DNA from: Curvibacter sp.
Lineage (GTDB): Bacteria; Pseudomonadota; Gammaproteobacteria; Burkholderiales; Burkholderiaceae_C
Assembly: GCA_019233055.1 (NCBI GenBank)
Contig: JAFAMV010000071.1
Span: 1 to 36,992 of the forward strand
Direction of reading: 5' to 3'
DNA: 36,992 nt
The notes under the pieces: model-generated
What the model saw: the letters and a program-made list of their open reading frames with translations, nothing else
Database searches by the model: none
What the model was told of the DNA's origin: nothing
Made by a program: the position numbers and the translations under genes
Shown here: positions 25,827 to 33,956 of the stretch, in pieces
How the letters are laid out: each line of letters opens with the position of its first letter
Numbering within the stretch: the first letter of the stretch is position 1

Positions 25827-26875
25827 TCGGCGGTTTCCAGTTTTTCTTCGTCCTCATCCACCACCGGATCGACGGCCTGCACAGGCAGCCGCTCCATGTG
25901 GTGTCCCAATTCTTCGAAATAGGCGGCCACGGCATCCACCTGGCGCCGGCAATCCTCGATGCTGTTCATGTGCAGGCGGAAGGCTTCGCCGCCGGGCAGG
26001 CCCTTCACATACCAGCCGATGTGCTTGCGGGCACTGCGCACCCCGGTGAACTCGCCATAGAGGCTGTAGTGCTGCTCGAGGTGTTCGAGCAGCAGACGCC
26101 GCACCTCGACCACCAGGGGCGGCGCCAGCAGGCTGCCGGTCTCCAAGAAATGCGCGATCTCGCGGAAGATCCAGGGGCGTCCCTGGGCAGCTCGGCCGAT
26201 CATCAGCGCATCGGCCCCGGTGCGAGCCAGGACCTCCCGGGCCTTGTGCGGGCTGTCGATGTCGCCATTGGCCACCACCGGGATCCGCACGGCGGCCTTC
26301 ACCGCCGCGATGGTCTCGTATTCGGCACGGCCCTTGTAGCCCTGCTCGCGCGTGCGGCCATGAACCGTGAGCATCTGGATGCCCACCGCTTCGAAGGCCC
26401 GCGCCAGCGCCAGGGCGTTGCGATGGGCCTGGCACCAGCCGGTGCGCATCTTGAGCGTCACCGGCACACCCAGCGGCCGGCAGGCCTCGACCACTGCCTC
26501 GGCGATCGATACCGCGAGGGCCTCGTCCTGCATCAGGGCCGAACCGGCCCATTTGTTGCAGACCTTCTTGGCTGGGCAACCCATGTTGATGTCGATGATC
26601 TGGGCACCCCGATCGACGTTGTAACGTGCGGCATCGGCCATCATCTGCGGCTCGGTGCCGGCGATCTGCACCGCGATCGGCGCCACCTCGCCCTCATGGT
26701 TGGCCCGCCGCGAGGTCTTCAGCGTGTGCCAGAGGTCAGGCCGCGAAGTCACCATCTCGCTGACCGCATACCCGGCCCCGAGCGACTTGCACAATTGCCG
26801 GAAAGGCCGATCCGTCACCCCCGCCATGGGCGCAACAAACAGACGATTGGCAAGCGGCAGGTGACCTATCTGCAT
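25823..26875 (-). CDS. dusB: tRNA-dihydrouridine synthase B
   Basis: A 350-residue FMN enzyme that reduces uridines in the tRNA D-loop. Visible are the N-terminal APMAGVTDRPFR, the catalytic Cys in MGCPAKKVCNKWAGSAL, LTVHGRTREQGYKG, PVVANGDI and the GADALMIGRAAQGRPWIF phosphate-binding end of the TIM barrel, then the helical C-terminal domain. I start at the ATG at 26875 (MQIGHLPLANRL), which fits DusB N-termini; ATG-less extensions upstream look spurious. The C-terminal [11 protein letters not shown] tail is acidic. First gene of dusB-fis-purH. Confidence 0.97.
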   Translation of the reverse strand: MQIGHLPLANRLFVAPMAGVTDRPFRQLCKSLGAGYAVSEMVTSRPDLWHTLKTSRRANHEGEVAPIAVQIAGTEPQMMADAARYNVDRGAQIIDINMGCPAKKVCNKWAGSALMQDEALAVSIAEAVVEACRPLGVPVTLKMRTGWCQAHRNALALARAFEAVGIQMLTVHGRTREQGYKGRAEYETIAAVKAAVRIPVVANGDIDSPHKAREVLARTGADALMIGRAAQGRPWIFREIAHFLETGSLLAPPLVVEVRRLLLEHLEQHYSLYGEFTGVRSARKHIGWYVKGLPGGEAFRLHMNSIEDCRRQVDAVAAYFEELGHHMERLPVQAVDPVVDEDEEKLETAE

Positions 26876-26958
26876 CACTGGGGTAGGGAAAAGGAAAACG
26901 GACAACGCGGGCAGGTGCGCGCAGGCGACGGCCTGGGCATGCTGAAAAATGAGGCATG

Positions 26959-26992
26959 ATTGTAACTGCTTAAAATTTCAGCAATTGAAATT
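26959..26992 (-). promoter_or_regulatory. dusB-fis promoter region with a near-consensus Fis site
   Basis: On the leftward strand TACAAT (26964-26959) is a good -10 for dusB. Just upstream, 26968-26982 reads GCTTAAAATTTCAGC (rightward), which fits the 15-bp Fis core GNTYAAAWTTTRANC at all but one position. It also belongs to a perfect inverted repeat, AATTTCA-GCAAT-TGAAATT (26974-26992). The site would lie between -10 and -35, where Fis would repress, matching the autorepression known for E. coli dusB-fis. Seen by eye; binding is inferred. Confidence 0.55.
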
Positions 26993-27066
26993 CCGGCACC
27001 GCCACCGCGAAATTTCACGCCAGCCAAGCACCCCTTCGGGCGGGGGTTTCCTATACTTCGTGTCCC

Positions 27067-27537
27067 ATGCAAGCCTGGCTAGACACCCTGCTCCATTTCT
27101 TGGCGCTGCCCCAATATGGCCTGAGCAGCCTGTTCCTGGTGTCTTTCATCTCGGCCACCCTGCTGCCCCTGGGGTCGGAGCCCGCGCTGTTCGGGCTGCT
27201 CAAGCTCAACCCCGATCTGTTCTGGCCGGCCATCATGGTAGCCACGTTGGGCAACACCCTGGGCGGTGCCGTCGACTGGTGGATGGGCTGGGGCGCCCAC
27301 AGGGCGGCCGACCACTATCGCCATTCGGCCCATCACCTGCGCGTGCTGGGCTGGCTGGAGCGTCTGGGGCCCAAGGCCTGCCTGCTGAGTTGGCTGCCCA
27401 TCTTCGGCGACCCTCTGTGCGCCGTCGCGGGCTGGCTCCGGCTGCCGTTCTGGCCCTGTGTGGGCTGGATGCTGGTCGGCAAATTCCTGCGCTATGTCGC
27501 CATGAGCCTGACCCTGCTGCAGATATTTCCGGGCTAG
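27067..27537 (+). CDS. YqaA-family (VTT/DedA-like) inner-membrane protein
   Basis: A 156-residue membrane protein of the YqaA branch of the VTT/DedA-like group. It has an N-terminal hydrophobic segment with SATLLPLGSEP, then GNTLGGAVDWWMGWG, then SWLPIFGDPLCAVAGWLRLP and a last helix ending KFLRY. The SWLPxxGDPLxxxAGxLR segment is the family signature. DedA-like proteins are involved in lipid flipping and membrane homeostasis; YqaA itself is poorly studied. TATACT at 27052-27057 ends only 9 bases before the ATG and there is no ribosome binding site, so the mRNA may be leaderless. Confidence 0.87.
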   Translation: MQAWLDTLLHFLALPQYGLSSLFLVSFISATLLPLGSEPALFGLLKLNPDLFWPAIMVATLGNTLGGAVDWWMGWGAHRAADHYRHSAHHLRVLGWLERLGPKACLLSWLPIFGDPLCAVAGWLRLPFWPCVGWMLVGKFLRYVAMSLTLLQIFPG

Positions 27538-27600
27538 CCCCGACAGGGAACTGGGCTACAGTCGTCATTTTGTGTAAGTGCAAGGGAAAGAACAACATCC

Positions 27601-28125
27601 ATGGTGCGTTTCTTCATCATCTTCCTGGTCCTGCTGGTGGTGCTGTTCGTGGGCGAGCTGACCCCGCCGATCCAGCAATGGATCGTCGTGCCCTGGACCA
27701 CCCTGCTGGCCAGCGCCAGCGCCCATCTGGTGCAGACCTTCGACACTCATGTGATCTCGTACGGCAAGGTGCTGCAGAACGCCCGCACCGGGGTCGGCGT
27801 CTCGATCGAGGCGGGCTGCAACGGCATCGAGGCCTGCCTGATCCTGCTGGCCGCCCTGGCGGCCTACCCGGCCCGCTGGCAGGCCAAGCTGACGGGCATC
27901 GTGATCGGTTTCGTGGCCATCCAGTCGGTGAACCTGCTGCGCATCATCACCCTCTTCTACCTCGCCGGCTGGAGCGCCAGCGCCTTCGAATTCGCCCACC
28001 TCTACCTGTGGCAGGCACTGATCATGCTGGACGTGGTGGTGGTCTGGCTGGTCTGGATGCGCTGGGTGGCCCGCCAGGAATTCCGCCGCGCCCATCTGGA
28101 CGCCAGTGGCGGAGTTGCCGCATGA
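27601..28125 (+). CDS. xrtH: Exosortase H (IPTL-CTERM type)
   Basis: A 174-residue polytopic membrane transpeptidase-like protein of the exosortase/archaeosortase family. The catalytic triad is visible: C73 in IEAGCNGIEA, R114 in SVNLLRIITLF and H133 in FEFAHLYLWQ. The short length and these contexts match exosortase H, which processes proteins with IPTLxxWG-type sorting signals at the inner membrane. About five hydrophobic helices are present. It overlaps the next gene by 4 bases (ATGA). A likely substrate with an internal VPLSPW signal is encoded at 11919-12446; none lies next to it. Confidence 0.93.
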   Translation: MVRFFIIFLVLLVVLFVGELTPPIQQWIVVPWTTLLASASAHLVQTFDTHVISYGKVLQNARTGVGVSIEAGCNGIEACLILLAALAAYPARWQAKLTGIVIGFVAIQSVNLLRIITLFYLAGWSASAFEFAHLYLWQALIMLDVVVVWLVWMRWVARQEFRRAHLDASGGVAA

Positions 28126-28721
28126 GGCAGCCCTTCAGTGTCATCAGCGGCTTCTTCGTGCGGGCCCTGCTGTGGCTGATCCCGGCCCTGGCGCTGTGGT
28201 ACCTCGCACGCGCCTATGTCGCGGTGGCGCCTGCCTGGCTGGCCGAGGCCGTCATGAAGGCCCTGTTCCCCTTCTGGGTGCACGGGTCCGAATTGCATGG
28301 AACCACCCAGACCCTGATCACCGGCCTGACCGTGCCAGGGGCCGGCGGGCAGATCGGCGAACTGGCCCCTGAGGCCAATGTCCTGACCTATGCCTACGGC
28401 ATGCCGCTGCTGGCCGCCCTGTTCCTGGCCGTGCGCTCCAAAGGCCTGTGGTGGAAGATCCCGCTGGGCACCGTGGCGCTGCTGCCCTTCCAGGCCTGGG
28501 GCGTGTGCTTCACCTGGCTGCTGCAGATCGGGGTACGGGCCGCCGAGGCCACCCAGGCCCAGACCCGTTTCGACGCCTTCGACACCAACCTCATCGCCGC
28601 CGGCTACCAATTGGGCTTTCTGCTCCTGCCCACGCTGGCCCCCATCCTGATCTGGCTGGCACTGGACCATCGTCTGGTGCAGCAGGTGCTGGTGGAAGGC
28701 GCCATGAGCGCCGGCGAATGA
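28122..28721 (+). CDS. Exosortase H-associated membrane protein
   Basis: A 199-residue membrane protein translationally coupled to xrtH. Hydrophobic segments lie at about residues 10-30, 85-105, 112-135 and 160-182; the central loop (about 50-82, HGTTQTLITGLTVPGAGGQ...) is predicted periplasmic. Its place and size match the protein that regularly follows xrtH. It may help exosortase H bind or route substrates; its biochemical role is not known. It ends 40 bases before the end of the convergent flagellin-like gene. Confidence 0.85.
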   Translation: MRQPFSVISGFFVRALLWLIPALALWYLARAYVAVAPAWLAEAVMKALFPFWVHGSELHGTTQTLITGLTVPGAGGQIGELAPEANVLTYAYGMPLLAALFLAVRSKGLWWKIPLGTVALLPFQAWGVCFTWLLQIGVRAAEATQAQTRFDAFDTNLIAAGYQLGFLLLPTLAPILIWLALDHRLVQQVLVEGAMSAGE

Positions 28722-28761
28722 ATTCACGAAGGTGCCTGGCCCTCGCTGCCAGGAGACGACC

Positions 28762-29568
28762 TCAGGGCAGCAGGCCGAGCGACAACTGCTGGACCGACTG
28801 GTAGAGCGACATCACCTTCAGCGTCGCCTCCTGCTGCACCTGGAGCTGCGACATCTGGCTGCTGGCCTGGGCCATGTCAGTGTCACTGAGCTGGCTGTTG
28901 CTCTGCGCCAGTGCCACATTGCTGGCGCCCAGACTGGCCATGCCGGCACTGAGGCCGCCTTGCACCCCGGCAATCGACGACTGCTGCTCATTGACCTGTT
29001 GAAGCGCATTGCCGATGGCCGACAGGGCGCTCGCCTGCCCAGCCGAAGTGGTCACATCCAGCGATCCCAGCCCCAACGCCTGGGGCGAGGCGTTGCCCAG
29101 GGTCAGCGTCTGGGTCTGTCCGGCATCGGCTCCGGTCTGCAATGAAGCGCTGAAATTGCCGCTGAGCAGGCTCTGTCCGTTGTATTGGCTGCCGCCAGCG
29201 ATCTGACCGAGGCTCTGCGTGATCTGGTTGACCTGGTTCTGCAGGTCCTGCCGGTCGCTGGAAGACAGTGCCCCATCACCGGCCTCCACCGCCAGCGTGT
29301 TGAGCTGCTGCAGGCCCGAACTGATCTGCCCCAATGAGCCCGACGCCGCACTCAGCAGGTCATTGGCATCCTGCATATTGCTCAGGGCCTGGGCCTGCCC
29401 CGACAGCTGCACGCTCGAATCGGTGGATTGCGCCAGGGCGGCCGGGTCGGACTCGGCGTTGACCGAGGAGCCGGACGAAATCGCCTGCACCAGCGCCTGC
29501 AGGCGCAGATTGCTGGTGGCCAGCGAAGCCAGCCAGGTGTTGGGGGTTGCGGCGTTGATCGTGGTCAT
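28762..29568 (-). CDS. Isolated flagellin-like protein
   Basis: A 268-residue protein with flagellin-type N- and C-terminal coiled-coil (D0/D1) regions. The N-terminal half has LQALVQAISSGSSVNAESDPAAL (compare LSSGLRINSAKDDAA), LNTLAVEAGDG and NGQSLLSG. The C-terminal half has SALSAIGNALQQVNEQQSSI and QLSDTDMAQASSQMSQLQVQ. A short central region replaces the variable domain. It is unusual in having a single lysine, few arginines and much Ser/Gln/Ala. No other flagellar gene is in the window and I see no flagellar sigma promoter. It could be an accessory flagellin, a hook-associated relative, or a non-motility filament protein. Confidence 0.8.
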   Translation of the reverse strand: MTTINAATPNTWLASLATSNLRLQALVQAISSGSSVNAESDPAALAQSTDSSVQLSGQAQALSNMQDANDLLSAASGSLGQISSGLQQLNTLAVEAGDGALSSSDRQDLQNQVNQITQSLGQIAGGSQYNGQSLLSGNFSASLQTGADAGQTQTLTLGNASPQALGLGSLDVTTSAGQASALSAIGNALQQVNEQQSSIAGVQGGLSAGMASLGASNVALAQSNSQLSDTDMAQASSQMSQLQVQQEATLKVMSLYQSVQQLSLGLLP

Positions 29569-29744
29569 GTGCCCCTCGGGCCAAACCGTCCATCAGAGAC
29601 TGCTGATTCTGCCAGGGTCGATCAGGCAAAACAAATTCTCTGAGTAGCTTGGATTCCACCAAGGGAATTCAGGTACCTGTCCACGGGAAGTGAAACTGGG
29701 CGGAAGGAGTTTGCGCGCAGCCTCGAGGCCCTGTTGGCATTTTC

Positions 29745-29819
29745 TGGTCCCCTCGACAGGAATCGAACCTGTATCTAGCGCTTAGGAGGCACTCGTTCTA
29801 TCCATTGAACTACGAGGAG
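29745..29819 (-). tRNA. tRNA-Arg (anticodon CCU)
   Basis: Read leftward from 29819: acceptor CTCCTCG pairs with CGAGGGG, D-stem GTTC/GAAC, anticodon stem AGTGC/GCGCT around loop CTCCTAA (anticodon CCT), T-arm ACAGG-TTCGATT-CCTGT, discriminator A and an encoded CCA (29747-29745). The first pair is C1-G72 and the second a T-G wobble. TAGAAT at 29836-29831 is a plausible -10 placing the transcript start just before the tRNA. No terminator with a U-run is evident downstream. The tRNA decodes AGG codons. Confidence 0.93.
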
Positions 29820-29952
29820 CAGAACCGCGGATTCTAGCCGGATTGCCCATCGAGATCGGTGCGCACCGGAGACTCCGCCCCCCGCTGCTGGAAAAGGCCG
29901 TTGTGCCAACCCGCCCCACAACATCCGGGCCTGTGAAGCCCTGCCGTCTCCC

Positions 29953-29981
29953 GGCTTGACAGGGTCGCGTCAGGCTTGACA
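29953..29981 (+). repeat. Direct repeat GGCTTGACA, 20-bp period, upstream of the kinase gene
   Basis: GGCTTGACA occurs exactly at 29953-29961 and 29973-29981. Both contain TTGACA, the sigma70 -35 consensus, and the period is about two helical turns. They may be two overlapping promoters or a pair of operator half-sites for the histidine kinase gene, which starts 41 bases later. I see no good -10 for the second copy. Confidence 0.4.
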
Positions 29982-30022
29982 AATTTTCTTCTCCCGTTCG
30001 ACGGACAGCCGGTGCGCGCCCT

Positions 30023-31807
30023 ATGATGGGCGCATACGCACCGCCGGCTTCCATGACCGATCCGTCCCACAACGCCCCTGTCGCCAAGACCTCCCGCTGG
30101 GCTTTGTTTCTGTCCTCCGACCTCAGCTTGAGCTGGATGGTGGTTGCCTCGGTGCTGATCGTGCTGTCGATCGCCTGGGGCGCGGTGGCCGAGGTGCTGA
30201 ACCTCAAATGGCATGACGCCATCGAAGCCGAGGTCCAACAGAACACCAATCTCAGCAGCGCCCTGCAGGAACAGACCGTGCGCGTGCTGGCCACCGTGGA
30301 TCAGGCCACGCTGCGCATGCGCGATTCGCTGGTCTCCGGCGAATTCACGCCGGCGGATTTCAAACCCCTGGCCAACGAGACCGGCCTGGTGCCCAAGATC
30401 CTCACCCAGTTGTCGCTGATCGGGCCGGATGGCCGCTTCGTGGGCAGCAACCTGGACCCCAGCGGCGAGGCCACCGGCCATGTCGACCTTTCGGGGCGCG
30501 AACACTTCAAGGTCCATGTCCACCCCGACCAGGTGCCGGAAGCCGCGCGCCAGTTGCGCGACAACGGCCTGTTCATCGGCAAACCCGTGCTCGGCAAGGT
30601 ATCGGACAAATGGACGATCCAGCTGTCCCGCAAGATCGTCAAGCCCAATGGCGAGTTGCTGGGTGTGGTGGTGGCCTCGCTGAACCCGAACTATTTCGAG
30701 GACGTCTACAAAGGCGTGGACCTCGGCCCCCAGGGAGGGGTGATCCTGGTGGGTGAGGATCGCACGGTGCGCGCCCGCGTGATCGGCGGCAAGCCGTCGG
30801 GCATGGGCAGCAATCTTCCTGTCCTGCCCGAGGCAACCGAAGACAGCAGGATGGTCCAGGGGCATTTCATCCGCGTCAGCCGTCTGGACGGCGTCGAGCG
30901 CATCTTCGCGTTCCGGCGCATCGCCGCTTACCCCTTGCTGGTCTACGTGGCCACCAGCACCGAAGGGGCCTTGGCCGAATGGCGCAGCCTGCGCACGGTG
31001 ACGGTGACCCTGACGGCCCTGTTCAGCCTGGCCACCATCGTGGCGGCCACGATCCTGCTGACCAGCATCCGGCGCCTGCAGGCCAAGAACCGGGCCCTGC
31101 AGATCAGCGAGGCCCAGGCCCAGTCGGCCAGCCAGGCCAAGAGCGAATTCCTGGCGGCGATCTCGCATGAGCTGCGCACGCCGTTGACCAGCATCCGCGG
31201 CTTCGCCGAATTGATGGAGCTGCGCCTGGAGCAGCCCAAATTCAAGGAGCAGGCCAAGCTCATCCGCAAGGCGGCCGAGCACCTGAACGCTTTGCTGACC
31301 GAGATCCTGGACCTGGCCAAGGTCGAGGCCGGTGCCATGCCGGTCAATGCCGAGCCGCAGGATCTGCGCGACATCATCCAGTCCAGCGGCCATTTCTTCG
31401 GCGTGACCGCCGCCACCAAGGGGCTGAGCCTGGCCGTGAACGTGGCCGATGAGGTGCCCGCCACCCTGGTCTGCGACGGCCTGCGCCTCAAGCAGATCCT
31501 GAACAACCTGCTGTCCAATGCCATGAAGTTCACCCTGGAGGGCGGGGTGACGATCGAGGCCGACGCCGATGCCGACCATGTCCGCGTGCATGTGGTCGAC
31601 ACCGGCCCCGGCATTCCCGAACACCTGCACGAGACGATCTTCGAGAAGTTCCGGCAAGGCAACGACCGGGTCAGCTATGAGCATGGCGGAACCGGGCTGG
31701 GCCTGGCTCTGTCACGGGCGTTGGCCACCTTGATGGGCGGCACCCTGACCCTGGTCTCCAGCCCCGGACACGGCGCCCGCTTCACCCTGACACTGCCACG
31801 GACCTGA
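30023..31807 (+). CDS. Orphan membrane sensor histidine kinase (PDC/dCache-like sensor)
   Basis: A 594-residue sensor kinase. One helix (about residues 38-58), a long periplasmic PDC/dCache-like sensor (about 60-320; TQLSLIGPDGRFVGSNLDPS and LSRKIVKPNGELLGVVVASL are typical), a second helix (about 325-350), then the kinase core. The phosphoacceptor is H382 in AISHELRTPLTSIRGF; the N box is LNNLLSNAMKF, G1 is DTGPGIP and G2 is GTGLGLAL. No receiver or output gene is next to it, so its partner is elsewhere. The start may be the ATG at 30023 (taken here) or the one at 30053; neither has a clear ribosome binding site. Confidence 0.92.
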   Translation: MMGAYAPPASMTDPSHNAPVAKTSRWALFLSSDLSLSWMVVASVLIVLSIAWGAVAEVLNLKWHDAIEAEVQQNTNLSSALQEQTVRVLATVDQATLRMRDSLVSGEFTPADFKPLANETGLVPKILTQLSLIGPDGRFVGSNLDPSGEATGHVDLSGREHFKVHVHPDQVPEAARQLRDNGLFIGKPVLGKVSDKWTIQLSRKIVKPNGELLGVVVASLNPNYFEDVYKGVDLGPQGGVILVGEDRTVRARVIGGKPSGMGSNLPVLPEATEDSRMVQGHFIRVSRLDGVERIFAFRRIAAYPLLVYVATSTEGALAEWRSLRTVTVTLTALFSLATIVAATILLTSIRRLQAKNRALQISEAQAQSASQAKSEFLAAISHELRTPLTSIRGFAELMELRLEQPKFKEQAKLIRKAAEHLNALLTEILDLAKVEAGAMPVNAEPQDLRDIIQSSGHFFGVTAATKGLSLAVNVADEVPATLVCDGLRLKQILNNLLSNAMKFTLEGGVTIEADADADHVRVHVVDTGPGIPEHLHETIFEKFRQGNDRVSYEHGGTGLGLALSRALATLMGGTLTLVSSPGHGARFTLTLPRT

Positions 31808-31824
31808 GCGCCCGCCACGGCCGG

Positions 31825-32586
31825 TCACTCCCGTCGGGCGCCTTCGGCCAGGTCATCGACCGCGGCCTGCAGGCTGGCCGCCCAGGCCCGGCGCTCCTGC
31901 CCCTGCGGGGCCTGCAGTTCACCGTAGCAGACCAGGGCCACGATGGGCGGCGCGGTGAGCGTGCGCCACAGCGAGCCCAGCAGGCTGTCGTCCCCGATGT
32001 AGCAGGGCGCCAGGGAACGCTGGCCGCTGCGGGCATCCACGAACTTCAAGGCCACCGGCTGCACCGGCGCCGGGGCTGAAATGGCGGCCTGCAGCAGATT
32101 GGCATGGAAGGGCAGCAGTTCGCGCCCATCCCCCGTGGTCCCTTCGGGGAAGACCGCCACGATGTCGCCCGCGCGCAGGCTGGCGGCCATGTCATGGACC
32201 ACCCGCATCGCGTCACGCCGCCGACTGCGCTCGATGTAGAGCGTGCCGGCCGCCGTGGCCAGCCGACCGATCAGTGGCCAGCGCCGGATCTCCGACTTGG
32301 ACACGAAGCGGCAATGGCGCCCCGCATGCAGCACCAGGATGTCCAGCCACGAGATGTGGTTGCAGACCATCAACGCAGGCCCCTGGGCCACCGGGCGGCC
32401 CTGCACCTGCAGGGCGATGCCCAGCAGGTGAAGCATGGCACGGGCCCAGGCCTGCACCTGGTTTTCACGCTGCCCCGCAGACAGACGAGGAAAACGCCGC
32501 CACACGATCCACAGACCGGAAAGAATGTGCAGCAAGGCCCGCAACAGGCGCCAGCAGGCCAGCGGCGCCCGGGCGGCCGATCTCAT
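31825..32586 (-). CDS. plsC: 1-acyl-sn-glycerol-3-phosphate acyltransferase
   Basis: A 253-residue PlsC-type acyltransferase that adds the second acyl chain of phosphatidic acid at the inner membrane. The HX4D motif is in CNHISWLD (His at about 77) and the glycerol-phosphate binding motif is FPEGTT; YIERSRRRDA is the conserved middle block. A basic, hydrophobic N-terminus (ACWRLLRALLHILSGLW) anchors it. It is the last gene of the leftward yqgE-ruvX-pyrR-pyrB-pyrX run, 45 bases after pyrX. Confidence 0.93.
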   Translation of the reverse strand: MRSAARAPLACWRLLRALLHILSGLWIVWRRFPRLSAGQRENQVQAWARAMLHLLGIALQVQGRPVAQGPALMVCNHISWLDILVLHAGRHCRFVSKSEIRRWPLIGRLATAAGTLYIERSRRRDAMRVVHDMAASLRAGDIVAVFPEGTTGDGRELLPFHANLLQAAISAPAPVQPVALKFVDARSGQRSLAPCYIGDDSLLGSLWRTLTAPPIVALVCYGELQAPQGQERRAWAASLQAAVDDLAEGARRE

Positions 32587-32631
32587 GCGAGGACCGGACG
32601 CCGGGGACCACCGACCATGGCCAGGTCGGCC

Positions 32632-33939
32632 TCAGCCGCGTTCGAACGCAAGCTGCCCCCCCACCACGGTGAAGCGCACCTGCCCAGGCATCGCCGTGCC
32701 GGTCAGGTCGAAGGCGAAAGGCGTGTGCTTGCCCTGGCTGCGCAGCACCGACGGTTCGACCTGCCAGGTGCTCTGGGGGTCGAAGACGCACAGGTCGGCG
32801 ACCCCGCCCTCGATCAGTTGGCCGACGCTGGCCTGCAGGGTGCCCAGGGCCGATCCCAGCACCCGGGCCGGCGCCTGGGTCACCACCGCCAGGGCCTGCG
32901 ACAGACTGGCCCCGCTGTCCTGGCTCCATTTGAGCGCCAGGCTCAGCAGCAGTTCGAAACCGGTCGCGCCAGGTTCGCTCTCGGCAAACGGCAAGGCCTT
33001 GGCATCCTCGTCGACCGGGGTGTGGTCCGAGACCAGAGCATCGATGGTGCCGTCCAGCAGGCCCTGGCGCAGGGCGTCGCGGTCGCGTTGCTGGCGCAGT
33101 GGGGGGCTCAGGCGCGCCCGGCTGTCGAAGTAGCCGATGTCGGCGTCGACAAGGTGCAGTGAGTTGATGCTCACATCCGCGCTCACCGGCAGTCCTTCGG
33201 CCTTGGCCTGGCGCACCAGGGCCACGCCCGCCGCGCTGCTGATCCGGCACAGGTGCACCCGGGCCCCGGTGCTGCGCTGCAGCTCGAAGATCGTGTGCAG
33301 GGCGATGGTCTCGGCTGCCACCGGCACCCCGCTGAGGCCCATGCGGGTCGCCAGCGCGCCGCTGGCGGCCACGCCCTTGCCCAGATAGAGTTCCTGCGGG
33401 CGCAACCAGACCGTGTAGCCGAAGGTGCTGGCGTATTGCAGTGCACGCTGCAGCACCTGGGTGCTGACCAGGGGCACCTCAGCCTGGCCGAAGCCGACGC
33501 AGCCGGCCTCGGTGAGTTCGGCCATCTCGGTGAGCACCTCGCCCGCGAGGTTGCGGGTCAGGGCCCCGAGCGGGAACAGGCGGGACTGGTGCAGTTTTTC
33601 GGCCCGGAACTTGAGCATCTCCACCAGGCCGGGCTCGTCGAGCACCGGGTCGGTGTCGGGCAGGCAGACCACGCTGGTGACCCCCCCGGCCACTGCGGCT
33701 TCCATCTCGGACTCCAGCATGCCCTCATGCTCATGCCCCGGCTCGCGCAGCCGCGCCGCCAGATCCACCAGGCCCGGGGCCACCACCAGCCCGCCCGCAT
33801 CGATCACGCGATGCGGGGCGAACTCGCCACGCACCGGGCCGATGGAGACGATGCGGCCGGCCGCCACCGCCACGTCGGCCACCTCGTCGCGGCCCGAGGC
33901 CGGGTCCACCACGCGTCCGTTCTTGATCAGCAAATTCAT
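32632..33939 (-). CDS. pyrX: Dihydroorotase-like subunit, probably inactive (PyrX/PyrC')
   Basis: A 435-residue amidohydrolase-fold protein of the dihydroorotase family. The metal site is broken: the usual DxHxHxR is VDLAARLREPG, with A61 and R63 where the two histidines should be. The later His of the HxCH-type segment is also lost (VHLCRISSA). SDHTP near residue 290 keeps the Asp. This matches the non-catalytic PyrC'/PyrX of pseudomonads and relatives, which is needed to assemble aspartate transcarbamylase with PyrB, encoded 17 bases upstream. A true dihydroorotase must lie elsewhere. GGAGG precedes the ATG. Confidence 0.92.
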   Translation of the reverse strand: MNLLIKNGRVVDPASGRDEVADVAVAAGRIVSIGPVRGEFAPHRVIDAGGLVVAPGLVDLAARLREPGHEHEGMLESEMEAAVAGGVTSVVCLPDTDPVLDEPGLVEMLKFRAEKLHQSRLFPLGALTRNLAGEVLTEMAELTEAGCVGFGQAEVPLVSTQVLQRALQYASTFGYTVWLRPQELYLGKGVAASGALATRMGLSGVPVAAETIALHTIFELQRSTGARVHLCRISSAAGVALVRQAKAEGLPVSADVSINSLHLVDADIGYFDSRARLSPPLRQQRDRDALRQGLLDGTIDALVSDHTPVDEDAKALPFAESEPGATGFELLLSLALKWSQDSGASLSQALAVVTQAPARVLGSALGTLQASVGQLIEGGVADLCVFDPQSTWQVEPSVLRSQGKHTPFAFDLTGTAMPGQVRFTVVGGQLAFERG

Positions 33940-33956
33940 TTTGTGTGTCCTCCGTG

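Noticed and set aside
28735-28753. CCTGGC/GCCAGG hairpin between the exosortase H partner and flagellin-like genes as a terminator
   Set aside because: Six-bp stem with a 7-base loop and no T-run on either side; too weak to call.
29569-29744. Flagellar sigma28 or sigma54 promoter for the flagellin-like gene
   Set aside because: TTTTGCCTGATC and CTGGCAGAATC only loosely resemble the consensus, with wrong spacing. I see nothing convincing in this gap apart from a short CTTGG/CCAAG inverted repeat.
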